Shown: one piece after another, positions 26,981 to 35,938 of the stretch
Numbering within the stretch: the stretch's first letter is position 1
Layout: every line of letters begins with the position of its first letter
Assembly: GCF_036173105.1 (NCBI RefSeq)
Contig: NZ_CP108053.1
Location: forward strand, 7,440,001 to 7,504,000
DNA: 64,000 nucleotides
From: Streptomyces sp. NBC_00287
Lineage (GTDB): Bacteria > Actinomycetota > Actinomycetes > Streptomycetales > Streptomycetaceae
Reading direction: 5' to 3'
Program-made: the position numbers and the translations under genes
The notes under the pieces: generated by a model
Told to the model about the DNA's origin: nothing
Databases searched by the model: none
Seen by the model: the letters and a program-made list of their open reading frames with translations, nothing else

Positions 26981-27550
26981 CTACGCAGTGTCGAGCGTGA
27001 CGGCTCCCGCGCGCAGGAAGGTCATCGCCGTATCGATGTCGGATTCCTGCGGGCGGTGGCAGACCTCGCTGATGACCGCCGCCGCTGCCGCGGCCACCAT
27101 GCGGGGGCCGAAGTCGTCCGGGGCGACGCCCCGTTCCTCGGCGAAGATCCGCACGCCCTCCTGGATGACCTCCGCCAGGCGGGCGTTGGCGACGGCCCTG
27201 AGCTGGGGATTGAGGTCGAGCATCCGGTCCTCGAGGTCGTCCAGGTCGGTGCGCTCGGCGATCTCGCGGCGCAGCCAGAGCTCCAGCGCGTCCAGGGTCG
27301 TCCGTCCGTCCGGCCGCTCGCGCAGCGCCGCGCCCAGCCGGTCCGCGAACGCGTCGAAGTGGGAGGTCGCCAGCTCCAGCTTCGACGGGAAGTAGAGCGT
27401 GACGGTACGCGGCGACACCTCGGCCGCCGCCGCGATGTCCGCGATCGTCGTCGCCTCGAAGCCGCGCTCGGCGAACAGCTCGTACGCCGCCCGGAGGATC
27501 GCCTCCCTGCGCCGCGCCTTGGAACGTTCCCGCAGACCCTCGCTCATCAT
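26981..27550 (-). CDS. TetR family regulator of the MMPL exporter
   Basis: 189 residues from ATG 27550 (a second ATG follows at once). Helix-turn-helix: TTIADIAAAAEVSPRTVTLYFPSK in the first 65 residues (read as TTIADIAAAAEVSPRTV then TLYFPSK). The C-terminal domain is helical and short of known ligand motifs. It is divergent from the MMPL gene, and the 103-bp gap holds a perfect 18-bp palindrome. This is the standard layout of a drug- or lipid-exporter repressor, so it probably represses both itself and the exporter until a substrate binds (inference). Confidence 0.88.
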   Translation of the reverse strand: MMSEGLRERSKARRREAILRAAYELFAERGFEATTIADIAAAAEVSPRTVTLYFPSKLELATSHFDAFADRLGAALRERPDGRTTLDALELWLRREIAERTDLDDLEDRMLDLNPQLRAVANARLAEVIQEGVRIFAEERGVAPDDFGPRMVAAAAAAVISEVCHRPQESDIDTAMTFLRAGAVTLDTA

Positions 27551-27577
27551 GACCGACACATTACCATCGGTGGTTAA

Positions 27578-27595
27578 TTTACAGTCGACTGTAAA
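27578..27595. promoter_or_regulatory. Perfect 18-bp palindromic operator candidate
   Basis: TTTACAGTCGACTGTAAA is a perfect palindrome between the divergent TetR and MMPL genes, 28 bases before the TetR start and 58 before the MMPL start. Its left end TTTACA could serve as the -35 hexamer of the MMPL promoter, with TACGGT (27603-27608) as the -10. Size, symmetry and place fit a TetR dimer site. Confidence 0.7.
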
Positions 27596-27653
27596 AATGC
27601 CGTACGGTGTAGCGAGTCGGGGTCGGAAGACCAGGATCGAGAGGGGAACGGAC

Positions 27654-29840
27654 ATGGCGTCACGCCTGTACACCTGGGGGCGGTGGGCGGTACGCCGTCG
27701 CGGCCGGGTCATCGCGGTCTGGCTGCTGCTGCTCGCTGTCGTGGGCGGCCTCGGGATCACCCTGCACGGCAAGGCGACCACCGAGTTCTCGGTGCCGGGC
27801 ATCGAGTCGCAACAGGCGCAGGACCTGCTGGAGAAGGAGTTCCCCGAGGCCTCGGGCGGGGTGGCCCGGGTGGTGTTCGCGGCGCCCGAGGGGGGCGAGC
27901 TCAGCGAGCCGAAGACGACGGCGGCTCTTGAGGCGAGCCTGAAGAAGGCCGCCGAGGTGCCGGGTGTCGTGAACGTCTCCGCCCCGGTGAACAGCGCGAA
28001 CCTGCGGATCGGCTACTCCGACGTCCAGTTCGAGCAGCAGGCCAGCGATGTGTCGGACGCCGCCAAGGACGCTCTGTCCGACGCGATGGCCCAGGCCCGG
28101 GAGGCCGGTCTGGAGGTCGAGTTCGGAGGCTCGGCCATGGAGCCCAAGACCGAGGTCGGCGGTCCGGCCGAGGTGGTCGGCGTCGTCATCGCCTTCGCCG
28201 TACTGGCCCTCGCCCTCGGCTCCCTCATAGCCGCCGGACTCCCGCTGCTGACCGCCCTCGTGGGCGTCGCGATCGGCGTCCTCGGCGTGCAGTTCGTGTC
28301 CCGCTTCATCGAGATGACCAGCACCGCCACCGTGCTCGCCCTGATGATCGGGTTGGCCGTGGGCATCGACTACGCGCTCTTCATCATCTCCCGCCACCGC
28401 GAGCAACTCGCCGACCCCGAACAGGACGTCGAGGACTCCATCGCCCGAGCCGTGGCCACCGCCGGTGGCGCGGTCGTCTTCGCCGGCGCGACCGTGATCA
28501 TTGCGCTGGCGGCGCTCGCGGTCACCGGCATCCCCTTCCTCACGGTGATGGGCCTGGCCGCCGCGGCCACCGTGCTGCTGGCGGTCCTGGTCGCGATCAC
28601 TCTCGTCCCCGCCGTACTCGCCCTGTTCGGAGAGCGGCTACGGCCACGCAGCCGCCGTAAGACCGAACGCGCCCCCGGCGCCTGGGGCCTGGCCTGGGGA
28701 CGGGCGGTCACCCGCAAGCCCCTGCTCGTCCTGCTGGCCGGTGTCATCGGCCTGCTCGCGCTCGCCGTACCCGCCAAGGACCTGCGCCTCGGTCTGCCCA
28801 GCAATGCCTCGCAGCCGGTCGACAGCACCCAGCACAAGAGCTACGACCTGCTGACGGAGGGCTTCGGGCCCGGCTTCAACGCCACGCTGACGGCCGTGGT
28901 CGACCTGGACGGCATCCCCGCCGCCGACCGCACCGCGACCGTGACGGAACTGCGCACGGCCCTGGCGGGCGACCGCGGTGTGGCCGTCGCCGCCCCGCCG
29001 GTCACCAACGCCGACTCGACCCTCGCCGTCATCGCCGTCGTCCCGAAGACCGGGCCCGACGCCCAGGCCACCACCGACCTGGTGCACCGCCTGCGCGACA
29101 ACGCGCCCACCGTCGACAAGGCGGGCGGCACCCTCTACATCGCGGGGACGACCGCCGCCGCGATCGACGTGGCAGGCAAACTCTCCGACGCGCTCCCGCT
29201 GTTCATCGCCATCATCGTGATCCTGGCCCTGATCCTGCTGACCATCGCCTTCCGGTCACTGCTGGTCCCGGTCAAGGCCGCCCTCGGCTTCCTGCTCTCG
29301 GTCGCCGCGTCCCTGGGCGCCACGGTCTGGGTCTTCCAGAACGGCAACCTCAACGGCATCCTCGACATCCCCTCGGCGGGCCCGGTCACCAGCTTCCTGC
29401 CCGTTCTGCTGATCGGCGTCCTCTTCGGACTCGCCATGGACTACGAGGTGTTCCTCGTCAGCCGGATGCGCGAGCACTACGAGCACACCGGCGACGCCGC
29501 CGAGGCCGTGACCCAGGGGATGGCCCGCAGCGGCCGGGTGGTCAGCGCCGCCGCGCTGATCATGGTCGCGGTCTTCGGCGGGTTCGTCTTCAACCACGAC
29601 CCGATCATCAAGTCCATCGGTTTCGCCCTGGCGTTCGGTGTATTCGTCGACGCCTTCGTGGTCCGCATGACCCTGGTCCCGGCCGCCATGGCCCTGCTCG
29701 GCCGCCGCGCCTGGGGCCTGCCCGGCTGGCTCGACCGGATCACTCCGGACGTCGACATCGAAGGGGCAAAGCTCCCGGGACGCGAGGCAGCCGAGGCGGC
29801 CGAGGCGGAGCAGAAGGAGCGCGAGATGGCAGGGCGCTGA
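27654..29840 (+). CDS. MMPL family exporter (RND superfamily)
   Basis: 728 residues, a proton-driven inner-membrane exporter with 12 predicted helices in two halves. Each half has a large extracytoplasmic loop (about 45-165 and 390-510) followed by a cluster of helices. The family signature GLAVGIDYALFIISRHRE occurs in the first half and FGLAMDYEVFLVSRMRE in the second; the Asp-Tyr pairs are the proton-relay residues. Streptomyces homologues export lipids, polyketides or antibiotics. ATG 27654 follows a GAGGGGAAC site. The 3' end faces the DoxX gene 14 bases away. Confidence 0.92.
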   Translation: MASRLYTWGRWAVRRRGRVIAVWLLLLAVVGGLGITLHGKATTEFSVPGIESQQAQDLLEKEFPEASGGVARVVFAAPEGGELSEPKTTAALEASLKKAAEVPGVVNVSAPVNSANLRIGYSDVQFEQQASDVSDAAKDALSDAMAQAREAGLEVEFGGSAMEPKTEVGGPAEVVGVVIAFAVLALALGSLIAAGLPLLTALVGVAIGVLGVQFVSRFIEMTSTATVLALMIGLAVGIDYALFIISRHREQLADPEQDVEDSIARAVATAGGAVVFAGATVIIALAALAVTGIPFLTVMGLAAAATVLLAVLVAITLVPAVLALFGERLRPRSRRKTERAPGAWGLAWGRAVTRKPLLVLLAGVIGLLALAVPAKDLRLGLPSNASQPVDSTQHKSYDLLTEGFGPGFNATLTAVVDLDGIPAADRTATVTELRTALAGDRGVAVAAPPVTNADSTLAVIAVVPKTGPDAQATTDLVHRLRDNAPTVDKAGGTLYIAGTTAAAIDVAGKLSDALPLFIAIIVILALILLTIAFRSLLVPVKAALGFLLSVAASLGATVWVFQNGNLNGILDIPSAGPVTSFLPVLLIGVLFGLAMDYEVFLVSRMREHYEHTGDAAEAVTQGMARSGRVVSAAALIMVAVFGGFVFNHDPIIKSIGFALAFGVFVDAFVVRMTLVPAAMALLGRRAWGLPGWLDRITPDVDIEGAKLPGREAAEAAEAEQKEREMAGR

Positions 29841-29854
29841 ATCCCGCCGGGAGT

Positions 29855-30190
29855 TCAGCCCGCCGCCACCGCGTACGCCGCTGCCGCGAGGGCCAGCGCG
29901 GCGGCGGGCACCGCCCGTGCCGGAGGATCTCCATGGCGCAGGTGCACCACCGCCGCCGCGGTCATCAGCAGCGCGAGACCGATCGCGGCGGCCACCCCGA
30001 GTGGGGTCGAGGCCAGTCCCAGGAGTAGCCCGGCCGCCCCGGCGATCTCCAGGGCGCCGATGACCCGGTAGTGGCCGGGTGACATACCGAGGTGGGCCGC
30101 CGCCTGGCGCATGAACGGTACGGCGGCGATCTTCGCCAGGCCCAGGGGGAGGAAGACGCAGGACAGGGCGATGGCCAGTGCTGTCATCAT
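29855..30190 (-). CDS. DoxX family membrane protein
   Basis: 111 residues with four hydrophobic segments. FLPLGLAKIAAVPFMRQAAAHLG and VIGALEIAGAAGLLLGL (each within one helix) fit the DoxX/DUF4383-like fold of small quinone-associated or redox membrane proteins. Its ATG 30190 overlaps the acetoacetate-CoA ligase stop (ATGA), so it is the last gene of the coupled catabolic operon. Its task there is unknown. Confidence 0.8.
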   Translation of the reverse strand: MMTALAIALSCVFLPLGLAKIAAVPFMRQAAAHLGMSPGHYRVIGALEIAGAAGLLLGLASTPLGVAAAIGLALLMTAAAVVHLRHGDPPARAVPAAALALAAAAYAVAAG

Positions 30191-32148
30191 GCCGATCCGT
30201 CCCGGCGCTCGGCGCCCAGACGGGCGTAGAACTCGATGAGCTCGGGGGCGTCCACGGCGGCCGGGTTGACGACCTGCTCGACCGGGGCGCCCTGGAGCAG
30301 GCGTTTGATCGGGACTTCGAGCTTCTTGCCGGTGCGGGTGTGTGGGATGCCCGGTACTTCGAGGATCTCGTCGGGGACGTGACGGGGGGAGGCGCCGGTG
30401 CGGATCGCCTCCTCGATCTGCTCGCGGAGAGCGTCGTCGAGGGTCACCCCGGCGGCGGGGACCACGAACAGGGGCATCCAGTAGCCGCCGTCCGGTTCCT
30501 CCGCGCCGATGACGAGGGCCTCGGTGATCTCGGGGAGGCGTTCGACCACGTCGTGGATGTCGGCGCTGCCCAGACGGACGCCGTTGCGGTTCAGCGTGCT
30601 GTCGGAGCGGCCGTGGACGATCACCGAGCCGTGTCCCGTGACCGTGATCCAGTCGCCGTGCCGCCACACGCCCGGGTAGGAGGAGAAGTACGCGTCGCAG
30701 TAGCGGCTGCCGTCGGGGTCGTTCCAGAAATACAGCGGCATCGACGGCATGGGGCGGGTGACGACCAGCTCGCCGACCTGATCCACGACCGGCTCGCCCC
30801 CGGCGTCGTACGAGGCCAGCGCCACGCCCAGATGCGGCGCGGACAACTCGCCCGCCCAGACGGGGGTGTTGGGCGCGCTGCCCGCGAAGCCGGACACCAC
30901 GTCCGTGCCGCCGCTGATGGAGGCGAGCAGGACATGTTCGCCGACGTGGTCGCGGACCCAGGGATAGGCGGAGGCCGGCAGGGCGGAGCCGGTGCAGCCG
31001 ACGACGCGGACGGACGACAGGTCGTGCCCGGAGGGGTCGATGCCGAACTTGGCCATGCCCAGCAGGTATTGGGGGCTGGTGCCGAAGACGGTCACCCGGT
31101 GCCCGGCGGCCAGCTCCCACAGCACGTCGAGCTTGGCGAAGGGCGCCGGGCTGCCGTCGTAGGTGCAGGTCGTGGCACCGGTCAGCAGCGTCGAGGCGAC
31201 GAGGTTCCACATCATCCAGTGGGTGGTGGTGTACCAGAGCAGCCGGTCGCCGGGGCCCAGATCGGAGTGCAGGCCGAGCGTCTTCAGATGCTCCAGGACG
31301 ACACCGCCGTGGCCGTGGACGATGCCCTTGGGCAGGCCCGTGGTGCCGGAGGAGAACACGACCCACAACGGGTGGTCGAACGGGACCGGTGTGCAGGTGA
31401 GTTCCTCGGTGCGGGTGGAGGCGTCCTCCCACGGGACCACCAGGGACGGGTAGGTGGCGTCGGGCCACGGCAGGCCCACGTGGTTCACCAGCAGCGTGGC
31501 CTTCAACGTCGGTAGCGCCTGGGCCAGTTCGAGGGCCGCGTCGCGGCGGTCGTGGGTGGTGCCGTTGAAGAGGTAGCCGTCGGCGGCGACCAGGACGGTG
31601 GGTTCCAGCTGGGCGAACCGGTCGGCGGCGGCCTTGGGCGCGTAGTCCTGCCCGCACACCGACCACACGGCGCCGAGACTCGCGGCGGCCAGGAACGCGA
31701 CGATCGCGTGCGGGGTGTTGGGCAGATAGCCCACCACCCGGTCGCCCCGCCCCACTCCCAGGTCCCGCAGGGTCGCGGCCACCGAGGCGACCTGGGCGTG
31801 CAGCCGCCCGCCGCTCACCTCGTACCCGGAGCCGGTCTCGTCGAGGGCGAGGATCGCCGTGCCGTCGTCGGTGAGGTTGCGCAGGGCGTGGTGGGCGTAG
31901 TTGAGGGTGGCACCGGAGAACCAGCGGGCGCCCGGCATGGCCTCCTCGGCCAGGACCTGCTGGTACGGGGTGTCCGCGGCGATGCCGAAGTAGTCCCAGA
32001 CCGCGCGCCAGAAGCCCTCCAGGTCGGTGACCGACCAGTGGTGCAGGGCGGTGTAGTCGGTGCCGTCCAGCCCGGCGTGGCGGGCGAAGTCGACGATGCG
32101 GCTGGACGCGGTGGTCTCCGGATCGGGCGTGAAAAATGGCGCTGTCAT
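30187..32148 (-). CDS. aacS: Acetoacetate-CoA ligase
   Basis: 653 residues, an ANL-superfamily adenylating enzyme. N-terminal acetyl-CoA-synthetase-like domain (GFWRAVWDYFGI, GARWFSGATLNYA), then the ATP loop VFSSGTTGLPKGIVHGHGG, YTTTHWMMWN and the C-terminal TGKKLEVPIKRLL lysine motif. The pattern GAxWFxGATLNYAxH and length are those of acetoacetyl-CoA synthetase rather than acetyl-CoA synthetase. It would activate acetoacetate to acetoacetyl-CoA for thiolysis. Start and stop overlap both neighbours by ATGA, so translation is coupled to the FAD monooxygenase upstream and DoxX downstream. Confidence 0.9.
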   Translation of the reverse strand: MTAPFFTPDPETTASSRIVDFARHAGLDGTDYTALHHWSVTDLEGFWRAVWDYFGIAADTPYQQVLAEEAMPGARWFSGATLNYAHHALRNLTDDGTAILALDETGSGYEVSGGRLHAQVASVAATLRDLGVGRGDRVVGYLPNTPHAIVAFLAAASLGAVWSVCGQDYAPKAAADRFAQLEPTVLVAADGYLFNGTTHDRRDAALELAQALPTLKATLLVNHVGLPWPDATYPSLVVPWEDASTRTEELTCTPVPFDHPLWVVFSSGTTGLPKGIVHGHGGVVLEHLKTLGLHSDLGPGDRLLWYTTTHWMMWNLVASTLLTGATTCTYDGSPAPFAKLDVLWELAAGHRVTVFGTSPQYLLGMAKFGIDPSGHDLSSVRVVGCTGSALPASAYPWVRDHVGEHVLLASISGGTDVVSGFAGSAPNTPVWAGELSAPHLGVALASYDAGGEPVVDQVGELVVTRPMPSMPLYFWNDPDGSRYCDAYFSSYPGVWRHGDWITVTGHGSVIVHGRSDSTLNRNGVRLGSADIHDVVERLPEITEALVIGAEEPDGGYWMPLFVVPAAGVTLDDALREQIEEAIRTGASPRHVPDEILEVPGIPHTRTGKKLEVPIKRLLQGAPVEQVVNPAAVDAPELIEFYARLGAERRDGSA

Positions 32149-33728
32149 CGTGCGGAGCTCCTCAACAGGCTTTCGGCAACGTTCCGTGGGGAAAGTCGTG
32201 CGGTGTGCAGCAGGGATGCCCAGTCGGCCGTCGCCGTGAAGTCGTGGCGGCCGGAGGGGACCACATCCATGACGACCCGGTCCGGGCGCAGCAGTACGGC
32301 GTCCGCCCGCCCCTCGCGCATCCAGTCCGCGAGCCGGCCGTCGTCGCCGAGTCCGGCCACGAGGACGGTCCGGGCACCCAGTCCGTCGGCGACCGCCTGC
32401 GACGACGGTGACAGCGGTGCGGCCGTCAGCACGGCGAAGGAGTCGCCGAGCAGGTCGTCGAGGCGGACGCGGCGGCCCTCAAGGGTCACCCACGGCTGCG
32501 GGCAGAAGCGGCCCCCGAGACCGCGCCGCCGGTGGTGTACGAGCGGACCGGCGGCGAGGACCGGACTGAGGTTGCGCGCGACCCCCGTACTCAGCCCGGG
32601 AACCCGGACGGCCGCGCCCAGGAGCCCGCGCCGGACGGCGGCGGCACCGTCCTGGCCGCCGGTCATGGCCCAGCCCATGGCGACCGCGAGCCGGATCACA
32701 TGGCGGGCGTGCGGCTTGCGTTCGCTCTCGTACGTGTCCAACAGCCGCTCCTCCGCGCCCTGTTGGAGGACCCAGGCGAGTTTCCAGGTCAGGTTGTACG
32801 CGTCGCGCATACCCGCGCACAGCCCCTGCCCGATGAACGGCGGAGTGAGGTGGGCCGCGTCGCCGAGGAGGAAGATGCGACCCCGGCGCCAGCGGTCCGC
32901 GATCCGTGCGCGGAAGGTGTACTGCGCCTGCCGCAGCACGTCGAAGTCGGCGCCGTGCGCGAGGTCCAGCCACGGGGCGACCAGCGCCCGCAGCCGCTCA
33001 TGGTCGAGGGCGGAGTCGTCCTTCAGCCGGAACTCCCAGCGGTAGCGGTCCTCGCCGATCCGCATGAACGTCGCGGGGCGCCGCGGATCACAGATCTGCT
33101 CGACGCCTTCCCAGCAGCGGACCGGGAGGCTGGTGCGCACATCGATGACCGTCCAGCGCTCCTCGAAGCGCAGGTCCTCCCATCCGGCACCGATGGACTC
33201 GCGGACGAGGCTGCCCGCGCCGTCGCAGCCGAGGACGGCGTCCGCCCGCAGCCGGTGCTCGCCCGTGTCGTCGCGGTAGGTGACGCGGACCGGACCGGCG
33301 CCGTCCTGCTCGACGCCGACGACCTCCGCCCCACCGCGCAGCTCGCACTCCGGGGTACGGGCCAGGGCGTCCCGGAGCACCCGCTCCAGCTCGGGCTGGT
33401 CGAACATGCTGGTCTGCGGGAAGCCATGGGCCCCCTGCGCGGCGCGCGGGAACTCGGCCATCACCCGGTGCCGGGCGTCCAGCAGCCGCAGTCCCCGCGC
33501 GGGGCGGGCGATCGCGGCGAACTCCTCCTGGACCCCTGCGGCCTGGAGGATGCGGCGCACCTCGTCGTCGGTGGCGACGGCGCGCGGCAGGGGGTAGACG
33601 TCGTGGTGGCGTTCGAGGACGACGGTCCTCACCCCGCGCCGGGCCAGCAGGAGGGCGGCGGTCACACCCACCGGTCCGGCTCCGACGATCACCACGGGTA
33701 CGTCTGCCGAGTTGTGCTCGACGGTCAT
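32145..33728 (-). CDS. FAD-dependent aromatic monooxygenase (MhpA-like)
   Basis: 527 residues of the PheA/MhpA flavoprotein group A. N-terminal GAGPVGVTAALLLARRG binds the ADP moiety of FAD, VLGCDGAGSLVRE is the DG motif and FLLGDAAHLTPPFIGQGL the GD motif. A C-terminal thioredoxin-like domain (about residues 400-527) is present, as in 3-(3-hydroxyphenyl)propionate hydroxylase. It would hydroxylate a phenolic substrate with NAD(P)H and oxygen. ATG 33728; stop overlaps the acetoacetate-CoA ligase start (ATGA). A gap of 19 bases separates it from the FAH-family gene. Confidence 0.9.
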   Translation of the reverse strand: MTVEHNSADVPVVIVGAGPVGVTAALLLARRGVRTVVLERHHDVYPLPRAVATDDEVRRILQAAGVQEEFAAIARPARGLRLLDARHRVMAEFPRAAQGAHGFPQTSMFDQPELERVLRDALARTPECELRGGAEVVGVEQDGAGPVRVTYRDDTGEHRLRADAVLGCDGAGSLVRESIGAGWEDLRFEERWTVIDVRTSLPVRCWEGVEQICDPRRPATFMRIGEDRYRWEFRLKDDSALDHERLRALVAPWLDLAHGADFDVLRQAQYTFRARIADRWRRGRIFLLGDAAHLTPPFIGQGLCAGMRDAYNLTWKLAWVLQQGAEERLLDTYESERKPHARHVIRLAVAMGWAMTGGQDGAAAVRRGLLGAAVRVPGLSTGVARNLSPVLAAGPLVHHRRRGLGGRFCPQPWVTLEGRRVRLDDLLGDSFAVLTAAPLSPSSQAVADGLGARTVLVAGLGDDGRLADWMREGRADAVLLRPDRVVMDVVPSGRHDFTATADWASLLHTARLSPRNVAESLLRSSAR

Positions 33729-33747
33729 GTGCGGCTCACTTCGGGTC

Positions 33748-34686
33748 TCAGTGCGCGTCGGCCACGGGCGTACGCTGCTCGCCCAGGTCGATCCGGCCGT
33801 CCGGGGTGGCGATGGTGGCGGTGATGACGTCGCCCTGGTGGAGGTAGTGCGGGTTCTTGGCCTGCGTCTTGAAGAACGCCTTCCACTTCACGGCGGGCGG
33901 CAGCAGCGCGCCGATCTTTTCGACGGCCTTCGGCGGGGCCTTCAGGGCGGTGCCGCCGGGGGTGCCGGTCAGCAGCAGGTCGCCGGGGTCGAGGGTCTGG
34001 AACCGGGCCAGCAGAGTCAGCGCCTGCGCCGGACGGACGATCATGTCGGCGAGGGTGCGGTCCTGACGCAGCTCGCCGTTGACCGACAACTTCAGCCGCA
34101 GATCGAGGAGATGGGCGAAGTCCTCCGGCTCCAGCAGGGCGAGGTACGGCCCGGCCGGGGTGAAGGTGGGGTACGACTTGCTCTCGTAGAACTGCGTCTT
34201 GGTCAGCTGTACGTCACGGGCGCTGACGTCGTTGGTGATCACGAGCCCGGCGACGTACGAGGGCAGGTCGCGCTCCTCGACGACGGTGCCGATGGGCAGC
34301 GGGGCGCCCATGACCAGGCCCAGTTCGATCTCGTAGTCGAGGAACTTCACATGCGCGGGCCGGACGATGCTCTCGTGCGGTCCGCTCACCGACCCGGAGG
34401 CCTTGCGGAAGAAGGCGGGCGGGATGTCGCCGGTGAAGCCCGAATCGCGGGCGTGGCTGCGGTAGTTGACCATCTGGGCGACCACCCGGCAGGGGGTGGT
34501 GACCGGGGAGAGGGCCACCAGGTCGGCGACGGGCGTGCCCGCTTCGTCCGACAGAGCCGCCTCCCGTACGGCGGCCCGGTCGGCGAGCAGCTCGCCGGTG
34601 GTGGCGGCCTTGGTGTCGACGGGGACGGCGCGCTCGCCGCGCACCACCCACCAGCCGTCGGCGGTACGCAGGACGTTGGTGCTCAT
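33748..34686 (-). CDS. Fumarylacetoacetate hydrolase family protein
   Basis: 312 residues. The FAH fold has the metal ligands in DYEIELGLVMG and the later SARDVQLTKTQF segment, with PGGTALKAPPKAV near the C terminus. Family members cleave C-C bonds of diketo acids (fumarylpyruvate, fumarylacetoacetate) or hydrate/decarboxylate ring-fission products. Here it lies between an extradiol-type dioxygenase and a flavin monooxygenase. Because the operon ends in acetoacetate-CoA ligase, a hydrolysis that frees acetoacetate is the more likely reaction (inference). Start overlaps the VOC stop by ATGA. Confidence 0.9.
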   Translation of the reverse strand: MSTNVLRTADGWWVVRGERAVPVDTKAATTGELLADRAAVREAALSDEAGTPVADLVALSPVTTPCRVVAQMVNYRSHARDSGFTGDIPPAFFRKASGSVSGPHESIVRPAHVKFLDYEIELGLVMGAPLPIGTVVEERDLPSYVAGLVITNDVSARDVQLTKTQFYESKSYPTFTPAGPYLALLEPEDFAHLLDLRLKLSVNGELRQDRTLADMIVRPAQALTLLARFQTLDPGDLLLTGTPGGTALKAPPKAVEKIGALLPPAVKWKAFFKTQAKNPHYLHQGDVITATIATPDGRIDLGEQRTPVADAH

Positions 34687-35801
34687 GAGTTCATCGCTTT
34701 CATCAGGCCCAGCAGACGTGCGGGGTCGAGTTCGTTGTCACCGCGCAGGGCGTGCAGCACCTCGCGGACCTTGGCGGGGGACGGACTGGCGCCGAGGAAG
34801 TCCCGGGTGGCGGGCGGCCCCCACTGGGCCAGGCCGCTGGCCGACATGGGCGCCCAACCGGGTTCGACATCGCAGGAGAACAGGTCGCCGTCGGCGAAGT
34901 GCTCCAGCATGAAGTGGTCGGGGTCGCGCCAGTAGTCGAAGAGCTGGCTGCCCTGGATATGCCGACCGATGCCCCAACTGCGCTGGTAGCCCCGCTCGTT
35001 GAGGTACTCCCCGCCGGCGGCGATCGAGTCGAGGTCGGTCACCTGGTAGGCGGAGTGGACGTATCCCGTGCCCGGCCCCAGGTGCATGGCCAGGGTGTGA
35101 TGGTCGGCCGGGGCGCTGCCGAGGTCGCAGCGGATGAACGCCATCGTCGGACCACGGCCCCGCTGCCCGTCCAGGAAGAGGAAGTCGGACACGATCATCC
35201 CGAGGGTGTCCAGGTACCAGTCCAGGGCCCGGCCGAACACGCGCGTCTCCAGCACCACATGACCGAGGCGCTGGATGCGGGACGGCTCGCGCGGCGGGCG
35301 CTGCGTGACGTTCGTACGACGGTGCTCCGCGCCGAAGTTGAGGAGCAGCGGCCGCTGCCCGGGCAGCTCGGGGAGCTGTTCGGCGCAGTGCACGACCCGC
35401 ACCGGGAAGCCCGAGGGATCGAGCAGGCCGACCGCCTTGCCGCCGCCGGGCACGTCCGCGTCCCGCACGGCCGCCCCCGTCGCCCGGGCCAGCCGGTCCA
35501 GGTCGGCCCGCTCCGCCGCCCGGAACGCCGGGCCGATGAAACGCGACGTACGGCCGCGCCGGATCACCATGCAGGGCGAGCCCGCGAAGGTGCCGCGCAG
35601 CCACAGTTCCTGTTCCGTACGGGCGGCGATTCCGAAGCCGAAGTCCCGCGCGAAGACCTCCGCGCGGTCCAGGTCGGGCTTCTCGAACTCCAGCCAGGCC
35701 AGGTCCGCCACCTTGATCACGGGGTTCCGGGAGCGACCGGGGTGTTCGCCGCGCAGGGCGCCCTGCTCGCTGTGGAGGTCCTGATGAGCCGTCTTGGACA
35801 T
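34683..35801 (-). CDS. VOC-family extradiol-type dioxygenase
   Basis: 372 residues from ATG 35801, placed by TTGGAGGAC 5-6 bases upstream; the longer frame to 35864 is AT-rich non-coding DNA. Two vicinal-oxygen-chelate domains are seen: residues about 30-150 (VIKVADLAWLEFEKPDLDRA) and 175-330. The second has iron ligands His in RLGHVVLETRVF, His in HHTLAMH and Glu in HFMLEHF, the 2-His-1-carboxylate set. It resembles 2,3-dihydroxybiphenyl or catechol-type ring-cleaving enzymes. It is the first gene of a five-gene operon and is divergent from a TetR gene that shares operator-like repeats. Confidence 0.85.
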   Translation of the reverse strand: MSKTAHQDLHSEQGALRGEHPGRSRNPVIKVADLAWLEFEKPDLDRAEVFARDFGFGIAARTEQELWLRGTFAGSPCMVIRRGRTSRFIGPAFRAAERADLDRLARATGAAVRDADVPGGGKAVGLLDPSGFPVRVVHCAEQLPELPGQRPLLLNFGAEHRRTNVTQRPPREPSRIQRLGHVVLETRVFGRALDWYLDTLGMIVSDFLFLDGQRGRGPTMAFIRCDLGSAPADHHTLAMHLGPGTGYVHSAYQVTDLDSIAAGGEYLNERGYQRSWGIGRHIQGSQLFDYWRDPDHFMLEHFADGDLFSCDVEPGWAPMSASGLAQWGPPATRDFLGASPSPAKVREVLHALRGDNELDPARLLGLMKAMNS

Positions 35802-35828
35802 GACGTCCTCCAAGCAACATTGCTGTAA

Positions 35829-35842
35829 TGAGGAAATCATCA
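35829..35842. promoter_or_regulatory. Operator-like motif O1 over the VOC-operon promoter
   Basis: TGAGGAAATCATCA is a copy of the pattern at 35884-35897 with one change. On the minus strand TTGACG (35864-35859) and GATGAT (35841-35836) with a 17-base spacer make a plausible promoter, so O1 covers the -10 of the catabolic operon. Binding there would block transcription. Confidence 0.6.
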
Positions 35843-35883
35843 GCTTTGAAATAACGATCGTCAATAGCTGATCCCAGTGAATC

Positions 35884-35897
35884 TGATGAAATCATCA
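35884..35897. promoter_or_regulatory. Operator-like motif O2 upstream of the TetR gene
   Basis: TGATGAAATCATCA is an inverted repeat (TGATG, 4-base centre, CATCA). It lies 55 bases centre to centre from O1 and just upstream of the -35 region of the TetR gene. Two spaced copies between divergent genes suit a TetR regulator controlling both directions. Confidence 0.6.
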
Positions 35898-35921
35898 AAA
35901 CTGTGGAGGCGGGGTGATCGT

Positions 35922-35938
35922 TGCTAGACTCGCGCGTA
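35922..35938 (+). promoter_or_regulatory. Extended -10 promoter and probable leaderless start of TetR gene
   Basis: TGC-TAGACT (35922-35930) is an extended -10 element; the ATG at 35938 begins 8 bases after it, at the expected start of transcription. No good -35 is present (extended -10 promoters need less). No ribosome site lies at a useful distance from 35938. Confidence 0.5.
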
